Below, in pieces: positions 8,176 to 18,624 of a stretch of DNA of 64,000 bases. The stretch spans positions 409,575 to 473,574 of the forward strand of contig HG799463.1 of the NCBI GenBank assembly GCA_000531095.1, in the 5' to 3' direction. Every line of letters begins with the position of its first letter. Positions within the stretch are counted from its first letter, which is position 1. The notes beneath the pieces are model-generated. The model ran no database searches. It had not been told where the DNA came from and saw nothing but the letters and a program-made list of their open reading frames with translations. Both the position numbers and the translations under genes were made by a program. This DNA is from Gemmata massiliana. GTDB lineage: Bacteria; Planctomycetota; Planctomycetia; Gemmatales; Gemmataceae.

Positions 8176-11005
8176 CTATTCGCGCCGGCCCGTCGCTTGC
8201 GAGGTCGACGGGCTCGGTGCGGTGAGTGCCTTTTGGCCGAACAGAGCGGTGTCCCAGACCAGGGCGGTGCTGTCGGCGCTACCAGAGGCGAGGCGCCGAC
8301 CGTCCGGGCTGAACGCGAGGACCTGGACGCGGGACGTGTGCCCCTCGAGCCGGCGGCCCTCCGTTCCCGTGCGGAGGTCCCACACTCGGACGGCGCCGTC
8401 CTCCCCGCCCGCCGCGAGGAACCGGGCGTCCGGGCTGAACGCCAGCACCAGCGTGGTCTGGCGCGGGGCCGCGACCCGCAGGACCGTTTCTCCACTCAGT
8501 TCCTCGACCCGAATTTCGTCCCCGCCGCCGGGGCCTTCCGCGTAAACGCGATCCGGCTCCCGTCCCGCGAAAGCGCCACCAGCGGGCGCTCGGCCTGCGC
8601 GTCGAAGTTGGCCGGGAGCCGGGCCAGCAGTGCCCCCGTGCGGGTGTCCCACACGCTCAGAGCCTTTTCTCGCTTCCCGTAACACACCAGGCGGCGGCCG
8701 TCCCCGGAAAACTCGGCGAAGCTCACCGGCTCGCCGCGGGCGATACGGGTTTCCGCACCCGTCCCCCCGGCCCCCAGGCGAGCCAGCGGCCGTCCGCGGA
8801 GGCCGCATACGCCGGCAGCAGGTTCGGGTCCGGCCGCGCCAGGGCGGCGGGAATCCCGGGGCGTTCGGTCGCCTCCCCGGTCCCCGGGTTCCACCCGGTC
8901 AGGACCCAGTGCGGCGCCGGTTCGGGGCACCATTCCAGGGTCTCGACCCGCTCCGCGGACGGGTAGCTCAGGGTGTACGCGGTCAGCCCCGGCTCGCGGA
9001 ACGGCAGGCGCCGGATCGGGGCGCCGGTGTCCGCCTCCCAGAGCTGGACGTGCGAGAACCGCGCGGTGGTCGCGAGCGCCCGGCCGTCCGGCGAGAACGC
9101 CAGCGCGAGCACCTGCCCGTGCAGGGCGCCCGCCGGGCCGATCTCTTCCCCCGTCGCCACCCGCCACACCCCGAGCACCCCGCCGTCCTCGGCCGCGAGC
9201 AGGGTTCCGTCCGCGGACAGCGATTTCCCGCCCCCGAGCGAGAACGACCAGAGCGGGTTCAAGTGCGGGGCGACCGCGGCGGGCCGGAGGTCGCGCGCAC
9301 TGGCCGGATCCCGGTACCGGATCTGCTCGGCGCCCACTTCGAGTAACGTCCGACCGTCCGGCGTGTACGCCACGAACGGGTCCGGGGCTCCGACCCCGGG
9401 GGCCGAGGCCCGCAGGTTACCGGTCGCCGTGTCCCAGACGCGGACCGTCCGGTCCAGCCCGGTCGTGGCGAGTGCCGTCCCGTCCGGGGAGAACGCGAAC
9501 CGTGTCACCGGAGCGACGTTCCCCCCACCGAACCGACGGACGAGGGTACCGGTCCCGACGTCCCACAAGCCGACCGCCGCGGTCGGCATCCCGGTGGCGA
9601 GAGTCGCCCCGTCCGGGGAGAAGGCAACGCGGGTTCCGCTTTGTCCTTCCAAAACTCGGACCGTTCGGCCGGTCCCCGCGTCGAGCAGGTACGCCGCCGG
9701 CCCGAGGGCCGTGCCGCACGCGAGCGTCCGACCGTCCGGCGCCAGAGCGATCGAACTCAGCAGCCCCAGGCCCGGAGCACTTTTCCACCGGACCCGCGGG
9801 CCGGCGGGCGCGAGGTCCAAGGCCCACACTTCCGAGCCCATCGCGATCACGCGCGTCCCGTCCCGCGAAACCGCCACCTGGGAGCAGTGGCGCGGGCCGT
9901 CGACGTGGCACGTCTCCTTTCCGGACGCCAGATCCCAGAACCGGACGACCCCGGTGGCGTGAACGGACACGAGCGTGCGCCCGTCGGGTAGGAACGCGAC
10001 GTCGCCGTTACTGGGGAACTGGCCGGGTCGGAACCGCACGGTCCCGATCCGAGCGACCGCCCCGTCCGGGAGCGGGTCACCGAACCGATCCACCCGGGGC
10101 GCCGCGCTAACAATTTCTGAGCGGACCGGGAACGCGGGCCGCGGATCGCCCGGCGGACCCGAGCGGCGCTCGACGGCCGCGGCCGCGACACCGACACAGG
10201 CGACCGCGAGCACGACGCCAATGAACTTGAGCTTGGAACTACCGAGCGCCCGGGCCACACAGTCGGCCGCGACAACCGCCCCGGCCGCGGGCGGCCCGCC
10301 CCCGAGAGCCAGTTCGACGGCCCGGGCCGACAAGCCCGGCGGCAGCGCCTTCGCAGGCCCGGCCATCAGGATCGCGGCCAGCACCCCGGCCGGAGCGTAG
10401 CCCCGGCGCCCGAGCCGGAACCGGAGCGCGGCCATCGCCTTCTCCAACCGGGCGGCGACCGCGCCGATCGAACAGCCCAGTTCGCGCCCGGCCTCGGCGT
10501 AGGTCCGCCCCTGGAGGTGACACAGCACGACCGCCTGTTTCAGCTTCGGCGGGAGCCGGTCCAGTTCCTCGTCCAGCACCCCCGACAGATCCGGACAGGA
10601 ACCGGGCGCGTCAGAGACCGGCTCGGGAATCGCGTCCACCAGAACCTCCCGTCGCCGCCCGGAGAGCTCGAACACTTTTTGGGCGGCCCGTCGCGCGACC
10701 CCGTGGAGCCAACCGGGTAACATCTCCCGGGGGCGGACCCGGTCGGCCTTCCGCGCGAGGACAATGAAGGTCGCCTGGAACGCATCCTCGGCGTCCTGGT
10801 GGCAGGACAGGGCGCGCCGGCACACCCCCCAAACCAGTGGAGCGTACCGCGCGACGAGGGCGCGAAAGGCCGCTTCGTCGCGCGTGGCCACGAAGCGGTC
10901 CAGGAGCGCGCCGGGGCCGCACCCGTCACCGGGCGGCGCGCCCGCGAACTCGTGGGCGTAGCGGACGATCAAGTCCTGCCTGGTCCCGCGCATTTTTCTA
11001 CCCAT
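8176..11005 (-). CDS. ECF sigma factor fused to WD40 repeats, two frameshifts
   Basis: Joined product about 943 residues. Residues 1-210 are an ECF sigma-70 factor: region 2 (YAPLVWGVCRRAL, EDAFQATFIVLARKA) and region 4 (LDRLPPKLKQAVVLCHLQG, TYAEAGRELGCSIGAVAARL). A membrane segment follows near residues 255-275 (FIGVVLAVACVGVAAAA), then WD40-type repeats to the end (VAFLPDGRTL, FSPDGTALATTG, VRVWDTATG, ADGRWLAWGPGG, FSPDARFLAAGG, VRVWDLRTG). The layout suggests a membrane-tethered regulator whose propeller senses something outside the cytoplasm; that is inference, based on how such fusions are usually discussed in Gemmata relatives. Single-base deficits at C6 (8763-8768) and C4 (8520-8523) break the frame; restoring one base at each keeps the WD40 repeats continuous. 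An alternative start is 10993. Confidence 0.85.
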
Positions 11006-11514
11006 TCCGAATCAGCAGCCGGCTCGCCCATATATCCCCGGCTCGCGAAGAAATTTTCAACGAAATTTCTCCGGTTCTCAAAAAAGCTGCGCCGGCGAGT
11101 CTGACTGGTAGCGCGGAAGGCGTTGGGAGGTGACGGGTTATCGCTTCCACGGAGGGAACCCGATGGCTCGTCGCACCCGTCGTCCGGCCCCAACCGCGGA
11201 CGTTCTGGCGCCGGTGGGTAGTCAACGAGATGCCGGCGCGAGCGCTCCCGCGATTGGCTCGGTCGCGCCGCTCACAGACGGCCTCTTGCGCCCATTGACC
11301 ACTTCCGGGTTCCGCGTTGAGGTGGCCGGGGGCCCGCACGTGGGGTCGCGTGGCCCAAACACGAACGCGCTTCGCCGAGCCGCTGGGTCCAGAACCTCTG
11401 CGAGAAGTGTCGGGGCCATTTCCCGGTTCTGGGCGGACCCGCCCGAGTCACTTGGTGCGCGAGTTTGTGGTCTCGCACCCGAAGTGTGCTGGCGACGTTC
11501 GCTCTCGTCACCGG
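11006..11514. other. Intergenic, 0.5 kb, no clear gene
   Basis: It lies upstream of the sigma-WD40 gene (promoter side) and downstream of the DUF1501 gene. One plus frame around 11385-11425 spells a zinc-ribbon-like peptide (NLCEKCRGHFPV) but has no start codon before an in-frame stop. No repeat family of this window occurs here. Confidence 0.4.
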
Positions 11515-12861
11515 TTAACCGAACAGTTGTCGGACCGGGATCCCATCGGCGACTTTCCAGGGACGGCCCGCGGGGTCTTGGAGCTCGGTCGCCGGGTCGA
11601 TTCCCAGGGCGTGATACACGGTCGCGGTGAGGTCGGCGGGCGACACCGGATTGGACGCGGGATCGGCCCCGATCCGGTCACTCGCCCCGTAGACCGCGCC
11701 GCCCCGGACGCCGCCGCCGGCGAGCACCGCCGAGTAGCACCGGGGCCAGTGCTGCCGGCCCCCGTTCTCCACCCGCGGGGTGCGCCCGAACTCGCCCACC
11801 CAAACGACCAGCGTTTCGTCCAGTAACCCCCGCGCGGTCAGGTCGTCCAGCAGGGCGGCGAAGGCTGTGTCGGCCGGGGGCATGAGACGGGTCTTGAGTG
11901 ACGGGAAATTGTCCCCGTGGGTGTCCCAAAACGCATGACCGTCGTCGGGCCAGTTGACCGTGACCAATCGGGTACCGGCCTCGATCAGCCGGCGTGCGAG
12001 CAAGCAGCTCTGCCCGTGCGGGTGGCGCCCGTACTTGTCCCGGACCCGCGCGGGTTCGCGCGCCAGATCGAACGCCGTCGAAACGGCCGGCGCGAGGAGC
12101 AGGTCGAGGGCCTTGCCCTGCAACCCCGTAAAGCCCGCTCCCGGTCCGCCGGTCCGGTCCAAGAGCCGGGACAGTTCGGCGCGGCTCCGGAGGCGGGCGG
12201 CGGACACATCGCCGGGCGCCGACAAGCCGGCCACGGTAAACGACTCCTGGTTCGGGTTCCCGGTGACGAGGAACGGGTCCGTCCCGGCGCCCAGCCACCC
12301 ACCGTTTTGGCCCGGCGCGGTGCCACCGGGCGCGGACGGGTGGGACACCGCCCAGGGGAGCGTAACGGCCGAGGGCATCGCCCCGGTCGCGGGCACCAGT
12401 TTTTGCACGACGGCCCCGAGGCACGGGGCGTCGCCCCGGCTCGCGCCGTCGGCGTCGGAGTTGGGCTTGGGCGCGATCCGGCCGGTCATCAGGTGGTGAA
12501 CGGGCGACAGGTGCGCGGGGTCCGTGTGCGTCATCGACCGGACCACTGCGTACTGGTGCGCACGGGTCGCCAGTCGGGGGAAGTGCTCCCCGATCCGGAG
12601 CCCCGGCACGGAGGTCGCGATCGACTCGAACGCCCCGCGCACCTCGAGTGGCGCGGCGGGCTTGGGGTCCCACGTGTCGAGGTGGCTCGGCCCGCCCCAC
12701 ATGAACAGCAGGATGACGGACCGGGCTCGGCCCTTCGCGCCCGCGTCGGTGCGCGCCTGGAGCGCGTCGGTCAGTCCGAACCCGAGCGGCGCGAGGGCAC
12801 CGACCCGGAGCATTTCGCGGCGCGACAACCCGCCACAGGACCGGGGCTTTGGTGCGAGCAT
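11515..12861 (-). CDS. DUF1501 domain-containing protein (448 aa)
   Basis: Starts MLAPKPRSCGGLSRREMLRVG; the SRREMLRVGA stretch is a Tat-type or Tat-like signal with the usual hydrophobic tail, as in planctomycete DUF1501 proteins, which belong to the alkaline phosphatase/sulfatase-like superfamily. Typical family motifs are LFMWGGPSHLDTWDPKP (residues 50-66), HLSPVHHLMTG, and VVWVGEFGRTPRVENGGRQHW near residue 360-380. The start at 12861 is preferred because GAGGAA lies about six bases before it; a longer frame from 12921 lacks this. In these bacteria DUF1501 genes are usually paired with DUF1549/DUF1553 cytochrome genes. Here the gene upstream is another large c-type haem protein, which fits an exported polymer-degradation or redox role. 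Confidence 0.92.
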   Translation of the reverse strand: MLAPKPRSCGGLSRREMLRVGALAPLGFGLTDALQARTDAGAKGRARSVILLFMWGGPSHLDTWDPKPAAPLEVRGAFESIATSVPGLRIGEHFPRLATRAHQYAVVRSMTHTDPAHLSPVHHLMTGRIAPKPNSDADGASRGDAPCLGAVVQKLVPATGAMPSAVTLPWAVSHPSAPGGTAPGQNGGWLGAGTDPFLVTGNPNQESFTVAGLSAPGDVSAARLRSRAELSRLLDRTGGPGAGFTGLQGKALDLLLAPAVSTAFDLAREPARVRDKYGRHPHGQSCLLARRLIEAGTRLVTVNWPDDGHAFWDTHGDNFPSLKTRLMPPADTAFAALLDDLTARGLLDETLVVWVGEFGRTPRVENGGRQHWPRCYSAVLAGGGVRGGAVYGASDRIGADPASNPVSPADLTATVYHALGIDPATELQDPAGRPWKVADGIPVRQLFG

Positions 12862-13237
12862 GAACGTTCCTCGGGCGCCGGTGGGAGACGCGGTGGGTGG
12901 TCGGTGGGTCGAGCGCGGCACGAGCGATTCAGCGCAGTAGTCGGGCGGTCAGGGAGGGAAGGCTAAATCCGGCAGTTGGGAGCAGTGTGCTGTGGGTAGG
13001 ATCCGTGCGCGGTTCGTCTGTTCGTGAGGTCGGCTGGAGTATTCAGACTTTCGCAAACAATTGGCCCGCGGTCAAGTAACTTTCAGTCGCCGGTTGTTTT
13101 TTGAGCAGCGGAAGTGCTCGCTTTGCACCCATCGGCCGAATGTTCGGCCGATGGGTGCAAAGCGAGCCGGCTACAGACGATGTGCCGTCCCGCGACGGCA
13201 CGATTGCTCTAACCGTTGTGACTTCTGCTGACGTCGA
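12862..13237. other. Intergenic with a perfect 25-bp palindrome
   Basis: The gap between the DUF1501 start and the end of the PVC-haem gene. Apart from the palindrome at 13116-13167 nothing is recognised. An AT-richer patch with TTCAGACTTTCGCAAACAATTGG (in part, near 13044) may be promoter sequence for the DUF1501 gene. Confidence 0.4.
13116..13167. repeat. Perfect 25-bp inverted repeat with 2-nt loop
   Basis: Arms 13116-13140 and 13143-13167 are exact reverse complements (GCTCGCTTTGCACCCATCGG... and its mirror), separated only by TG. It lies 71 bases beyond the stop of the minus-strand PVC-haem gene. A U-run does not follow either arm, so it is not a textbook intrinsic terminator, although it could still stop or stabilise transcripts. 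No second copy is present in this window. Confidence 0.9.
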
Positions 13238-16200
13238 CTACTTCAGCGTCATCAGGAACTCGATCAGGTCGCGCATCTCACGGGTCGTCAGCGTGCGATC
13301 GACCGCCGGCATGGGCGAGAGCGCCATAGAGCGCCGTTCGATCTCGTCGGCTTGTACGGTCACTTTCTTGCCGTCCGGCGCTTGCACGACGAGCGTGCCC
13401 TTCTCTTCCGACAGCAGCGTACCTCCGATCGTGCGCCCGTCCGCCAGCGCGAGCGTGACCGTGCCGAACCCGGTCGCGATTTTCGCGCTCGGCAACACCA
13501 GCGATTCCAGCAAGTGCTCGCGCGTCTTGACCGGGTTGCGGGTCACCACTTTCGTCAGGTCCGGGCCGGCCGTGCCACCGGACCCGTTGATCGTGTGGCA
13601 CCGCACGCACTGGGCGGCCGTGTGGTTGAAGAACACCTCGCGCCCCGCGTCGGCGTCGCCCCCCGTCAGGCTCACCTTGAACTTGCCAACGGGATCCTGT
13701 GGCAACGCGGACTCGAACTTCAGCCGCAACCGGTCCCGTAGCGGCGACGGGGCCGATTTCAGCGCGTCGAGCACATCCACTTGCAGATCAGTCGGCACCT
13801 CGCCGGCCGCGAGACGGTACGTCCAGGCGTCGAGGACTCGTTCCGCGGCCGGCGTCTTCAATGTGGCGACCGCGGCCAGCGCCTGCTGCCGTTCGCGCGT
13901 CGAGGCGCCTTCATCGGCGAGCACTTCGTCGAGCAGCGGCACCCCGCGGGCCGGATCGGATTTCGCGACGAGCTCGCGCGCCTCGGCCCGCACCAGCGGC
14001 GCGTTGCTTTTCAGCGCGGCCGCGAGTACCGCGTCTGCTTGCTTCGACTTGTGCCCCGCGAAGAACCGCACCGCCGCGACGCGCAAGTTCGGGTCGGCCT
14101 TGGGGTCGCCCGCGAGTGAAGCAAACCGGGCTTCATCGGCCCGCGCCCCGACCGCGACGACCAACCCGACCGCGTCCGTTTGGAGCCGACCGGTCGTGCC
14201 GGCGAGGAGCGCTTCGAGTCCGTTCTCGACGGCGCCGCGAACGATCGCCGCGTCGCGCGCCTTCTCGGTCCGCCAGAAGCCGGTGACGCGGTCGCGCGGG
14301 GGCGGGTTCGACCAGTCCTTCAGGGCCGCGAGGGCTTCGGCCCGGACCGCGGTCGAGAGCGTCGGGCAGGTCACGGCCGCGAGAACGGCCCGCGCGTTTT
14401 CGGCTCCGCCGAGCCGGTAGTTCGCGTTGATCGCGCGGCGCGCGAGCGCGTCGCTATCCGCGATCGGCGAAGCCACCAGTTTCGCGAGTTGTGCCGCCAG
14501 CGGGGGCAGCAGGTCGTCCATCGGGAGGTCGTGAATCGCGCGCGCGGCTTCTGTGCGCACCAGTGGGTCCGCGTCGGCCAGGAACTTCGCGATCCGCTTG
14601 TCGGCGAGCTTGCGCTGAACCAGCACGACGGCCATTCGCACGGCCGCGCTCGGATCGTCGGACCGGGCCGCCACGGAATCGGCGTCCGCGATGCGGGTCA
14701 GGGCCGCGACACAGGCGTGGCGGATGAAGGCGTCCTCGTCCTTGTTCGCTTTCAGCACATCGAACAAGGGGCTGACGGCCGGCTTGTGTTTCAACTTGCC
14801 AAGCGACTGTGCCGCGAAGAACCGCACCCGCGGGTTCGCATCGGTGAGGCACTCAACGAGCGCGGCCGCTGCCGAGACGCTTCCGACGTCGCCGACCAAC
14901 TTCGCGGCCTGAGCGCGAACTTCGTCGTCCGAGTCGGTGAGCCGGGCCGCGATCGAACCGACAGTAGCCGGGTTCTTGCGCGCGAGCTGCCCGAGCGCCC
15001 ACAGCGCGTGGATCCGCGCGAACTGGCTCTCGTTCTTCGCGGCGACGTTTCCCAACACTGTGTAGACCGCGGGGGCGCGCCCGGCTCGCTCCACGAGCGC
15101 GAACTGTGCCCGCTGGCGCACGCGCTGGTCGGCGTGCCCCAGCAACTTCGCGAGTTCGTCGGTGCTCAGCGTGCTGAATCCCGTCGCGAACAATTTCTTC
15201 GTGCCCTTCACGACGGGGCTGTCGACCTTAGCGGGATCGAACACCGTGTAGATGCGCCCGCCGAGGCTCCTGCCGCCCCAATCGAGGTTCACGAAGTCCG
15301 CGACGTACAGTTTGCCGTCGTAGCCGAACTCGGCGTCGGTCGCCTTGATCGGTTTGAAGAAGTCGTGGTAGTCCTCGATCTCGAAGCCGGCCCCCTTCGC
15401 CTTCACGCGGAACGCCTCCAACCCGGCTTCCGGGCCGCCGGTGTAGTTGCACATCACGAAGCTGTTCTTGTAGCGCTCCGGTAAGCTCGTTCCGCTCGTG
15501 AACAGGAACCCGCTCGGCCCGGTGCCGATCTTGCCGACCGGGGGCACGATGTACGCGGGCTGCCCGGCGTGCGGCAGGTGCCAGAGCCGTTCCGCGAACC
15601 ACGGCCCGCCGGTGTACGGCCCCGGGATCGTTTGGTACGGCATGTTCCACCCGCTGTTGCCGTCCTCGACCACGTAGACGAGGCGCGCGTGGTCGCCCTT
15701 GTCGCAGTTGTTGTCGTCCGCAAAGAGGTTGCCGTACTGGTCGAACGCGAGTTCCTGCGGGTTGCGCAAGCCGCGGTGAACGACCTCGAACTCGGTGCCG
15801 TCCGGGTTACAGCGGAACACCGCGCCCGTGCGCGGCCCGCTGTGCGTGGCGCCCTCCTTGCTGGTGACGTGGAAGCCGCGGTCGCCGACGCTGAAATAGA
15901 GTTTCCCGTCCGGCCCCCAGGCGAGACCGTGCAGGTCGTGGCCGAGGAACGCGCAGTTCACGCCGAACCCGGTGAGCAGCGCCTCGCGCACGTCGGCCTT
16001 GCCCTCTCCCCTAGTGTCCTTGAGCTTCCACAGGTTCGGAATGCAGGTGAAATAGACGTCGCCGTTGGTGGCCATGACCCCGGCCGCGAGGCCGTCGAGG
16101 GGGCGTTGAAGCCGCCCGCGAAGACCGTGCTCTTGTCGGCTTTTCCCGTGCCCTTGGTGTCTTCGAGGAGCCGGACCTGGTCGCTGTGCTTGGTGAACCA

Positions 16201-16593
16201 GTCCATGCCCCCGTCGAACTTGTTGGCGTGCTTGCGGTACATCGCGAGGCGCTCTGCGGGGGTGCGGATCTGCAGGTCGTCGTCGAGGAGGAAGCTGCGG
16301 GTGCGGTTCTCTTCGGTGCCCCGGTTGAAGCGGTACTCCTCGGCAACGAACACGCGGTTCTTCTCGTCGAGCCCGATGGCGACCGGGCTCCCGAGCATCG
16401 GCTCCGCGGCGAACAGCTCGATTTTCAACCCGGCCGGGACTTTGAACGTCGCGATCTGCTTGCGGGCGGCATCAGTGCCGTCCGGCAGCGCGGGGTCCGT
16501 GACCGCCTTGGACCCCGCGGCGGGATCAACGGCCGAGCCCGCGGAAACGAGCGCGAATAGCGCGAACAGCGCGGCGATGCGGGAGGGGTGCAT
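13238..16593 (-). CDS. PVC-type haem-binding membrane-bound dehydrogenase with HEAT repeats, frameshifted
   Basis: Joined product about 1118 residues. Residues 1-22 are a signal peptide (IAALFALFALVSAGSA). A six-bladed propeller-like domain follows (FKVPAGLKIELFAAEP, FVAEEYRFN, GLAWGPDGKLYFSVGDRG, NPQELAFDQYGNLFADDNN), then HEAT-like repeats (residues about 420-900). The C-terminal c-type cytochrome has CVRCH near residue 995 with downstream ALSPMPAVDRTL, whose Met may be the second axial ligand. This order is that of PVC-type haem-binding domain proteins in planctomycetes, thought to oxidise sugars or similar substrates in the periplasm. The two frames join at GGGGG (16099-16103): one added base gives GFNAPLDGLAAGVMATNGD. 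AAGG lies five bases before the ATG at 16593. Confidence 0.9.
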
Positions 16594-17068
16594 TGCGACC
16601 TTGGGAATGGGCCGGGGGTGACGGACCGTAACCGGGGTAGTTCATGATATTGGAACGACCGAGCCCGAGGGCCACATACCGAACGCGCCGCGCGCGCCTG
16701 GCGCTGGTGCACCAACAAATGGGCGCGGGCGGTGCCGCTCGAACCGAACGGGATTCACTCGCGCGGGACATCGGTCGGAGCTACCCGGTGGTGTGGGGCG
16801 AGTTGCCGGACGGGGTACGCGCCCGGCGGTCCGTTCACAAGAGCGAGCCACCGGTTCTCTGGCCGGAACCGTGACAACCGCACCGGATCGCGCGTCGGGC
16901 GCGGGCGCGGTTAATGTGGTCGCGGGGACGCGGGCGTGTGGGTCGGTGGCTTGCCGACACGCACGGGGAACAGCCCGGACGGGCTAACCACAAGTTCGGA
17001 AGAGGCGGCTTACCGGTTACCGAGGCGCGACATAGTTCGACGCGCGAAACAAGTACGCGCGGCCGCGC
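16594..17068. other. Intergenic, 0.47 kb, nothing recognised
   Basis: Contains the promoter side of the PVC-haem gene and the downstream side of the TlpA-like gene. Short open frames on both strands lack ribosome sites and motifs. No repeat of the families seen elsewhere in the window occurs here. Confidence 0.4.
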
Positions 17069-18265
17069 CTATTTCCCTTTCGGCACCTCGGCCGCCTTCT
17101 TGTACGTCTCGACGTCCGCGGTGAACCTCTTGAGCCGCGCCGCGTGCTCGCTCTTGGCGTCGCTGGGGTCGCGCCGCGGGTCCGGCTCCGCGGCCTTCAG
17201 TAACTCGACCGCCTCTTCCGCACGGCGAACGGCCGCGTCGTGGTCACCCCGTAGATGGCGGGCGCGGGCCAGCCACCAGTAAAGGTTGATGCGGGCTTCC
17301 GAAACGTACTGTTTGGTCCGCGTGTGGGTGTAGCGCTCCAGGGAGTCGTTCGCGTCTTCGAGGAGGGCGATGACGAGGTCGATCAGCACGAGGTCGCGAC
17401 CGGCCGGGGGTTCCAGGTCGGCGGCGTTGAGCAGGTCGCCGGCGAGCCGGTAGCAGCGGCGCACGTCCAGGCTCAGCTTCGCCGCGACCGCGAGTTCCGC
17501 GGCCCGTTCGTGCGCTGCGGCCTTCTTACCGGGCAGGCGCACCCAGAGGTACAGTTGTGTCGTGCGGAACCGGTCAATGCCCTCGGGGGCATCGGCGTAC
17601 TCCTTAAGTGCGGCCTCGGTCGCGGCCAGCGCGTCGGTCAGCTTCCCCGCAATGATCTGGGCGTTGATGCGGTTGTACGCCTCCAGCGCCTTCTCCTCGC
17701 GCGCCCGCACGCGGCGCGCCTGCTGTTCGGCCCGCTGTTCGAGTTTAAGGCGGACGGCGTCGCGCTGCGGGTCGAACGTGCCGGCGATGATCTGGGCCAG
17801 CGGCCCGGCCATGTCCCACGGGCGCCCGATCCACGCGATCCGCCCGTCGGCACCGACGACGAACACGTCCGGGATGCCCACGCGGAGGGCCGCCTCGGTC
17901 CACGCCTTATCGACGGCCCCCGTCGGGTCGGTCGCGACGCGATACCCGATCTTGTCACCGTGCTTCGCGACATACGCGCGAACCGCGTCCTCGGGTTCGC
18001 CCGAGTACACGCTGACGAGTACGACGTCCTTGTATTTCTTCTGGACCGCGGTCAGATCGGGGATGCACTTGAGACACGGCGCGCACTGCGTGCCCGAGAA
18101 CTCCACCACGTACACCGTCCCTTTGGCCAGTCCCTTGACCGGCTCGCCGCGGACGAACGCCGCCGGCTCGAACTTGGGCGCCGGGCTGCCGATGGTAAGT
18201 GGCTCGTCGCCGCGGGCGGCGGCCGCGTACATGATGGCCGCCGCGACCAGTGCTGTTCGGCTCAT
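17069..18265 (-). CDS. TlpA-like thioredoxin-fold protein with long helical C-terminus (398 aa)
   Basis: Residues 1-19 form a signal peptide (TALVAAAIMYAAAARG). The thioredoxin-like domain covers about residues 25-160: IGSPAPKFEP, VYVVEFSGTQCAPCLKC with the redox pair Cys61-x-x-Cys64, GIPDVFVVGADGRIAWIG containing the cis-Pro loop. Residues 175-398 are Arg/Ala-rich helices, TPR-like in part (ARHLRGDHDAAVRRAEEAVELL). It is probably periplasmic, acting in thiol-disulfide exchange or as a redox scaffold. CGGAG lies six bases before the chosen ATG at 18265; the frame is open further upstream but without a ribosome site. A similar but diverged protein is encoded at 28521-29588. Confidence 0.9.
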   Translation of the reverse strand: MSRTALVAAAIMYAAAARGDEPLTIGSPAPKFEPAAFVRGEPVKGLAKGTVYVVEFSGTQCAPCLKCIPDLTAVQKKYKDVVLVSVYSGEPEDAVRAYVAKHGDKIGYRVATDPTGAVDKAWTEAALRVGIPDVFVVGADGRIAWIGRPWDMAGPLAQIIAGTFDPQRDAVRLKLEQRAEQQARRVRAREEKALEAYNRINAQIIAGKLTDALAATEAALKEYADAPEGIDRFRTTQLYLWVRLPGKKAAAHERAAELAVAAKLSLDVRRCYRLAGDLLNAADLEPPAGRDLVLIDLVIALLEDANDSLERYTHTRTKQYVSEARINLYWWLARARHLRGDHDAAVRRAEEAVELLKAAEPDPRRDPSDAKSEHAARLKRFTADVETYKKAAEVPKGK

Positions 18266-18624
18266 ATCGTGCTCCGTTAAGGGGCGGGCGCTAGACAAAC
18301 GGCGTCGTGCGCCCGGCGTTGGCGGGCGTGAACGAAGCCGATGCACTCGGCGCAGCCGTGCGGCGCCGTTTCGCTGGCGGACGAGTCGGTGGGCACTGCG
18401 GCCTCGGATCAGGTGGGAGCACCGACAAGCGCGTCGCGAGCGCGCTCACCGGCGTTGGCACGGCCCAGAATGTTACGTTTCCGAAGATGTATGTAGTGCG
18501 TCCCCCGGTGGCCGTTTCGTGTGGAAGTGAATGGGCACGGGCGCCCACGCGCTCATGAACACGCGGTCCCAAAGATTGGCGAACGGCCGGTGCTGCCCTC
18601 CGATGTACCAAACGCCTTCGGCGT
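18266..18624. other. Intergenic, 0.36 kb, nothing recognised
   Basis: Between two minus-strand genes. No repeat, hairpin with T-run or RNA gene was seen. Overlapping open frames on both strands have no supported start. Confidence 0.4.

Noticed and set aside
11385-11425. Zinc-ribbon-like peptide NLCEKCRGHFPV
   Set aside because: There is no start codon between it and the in-frame stop upstream, and only one CxxC pair is present.
13116-13167. Intrinsic terminator
   Set aside because: The stem is strong enough, but no T-run follows in either direction, so it is listed as a palindrome instead.
13101-14420. A 439-codon plus-strand open frame opposite the PVC-haem gene
   Set aside because: It runs opposite a gene with signal peptide, HEAT repeats and CVRCH; composition is Ser/Arg/Ala shadow type.
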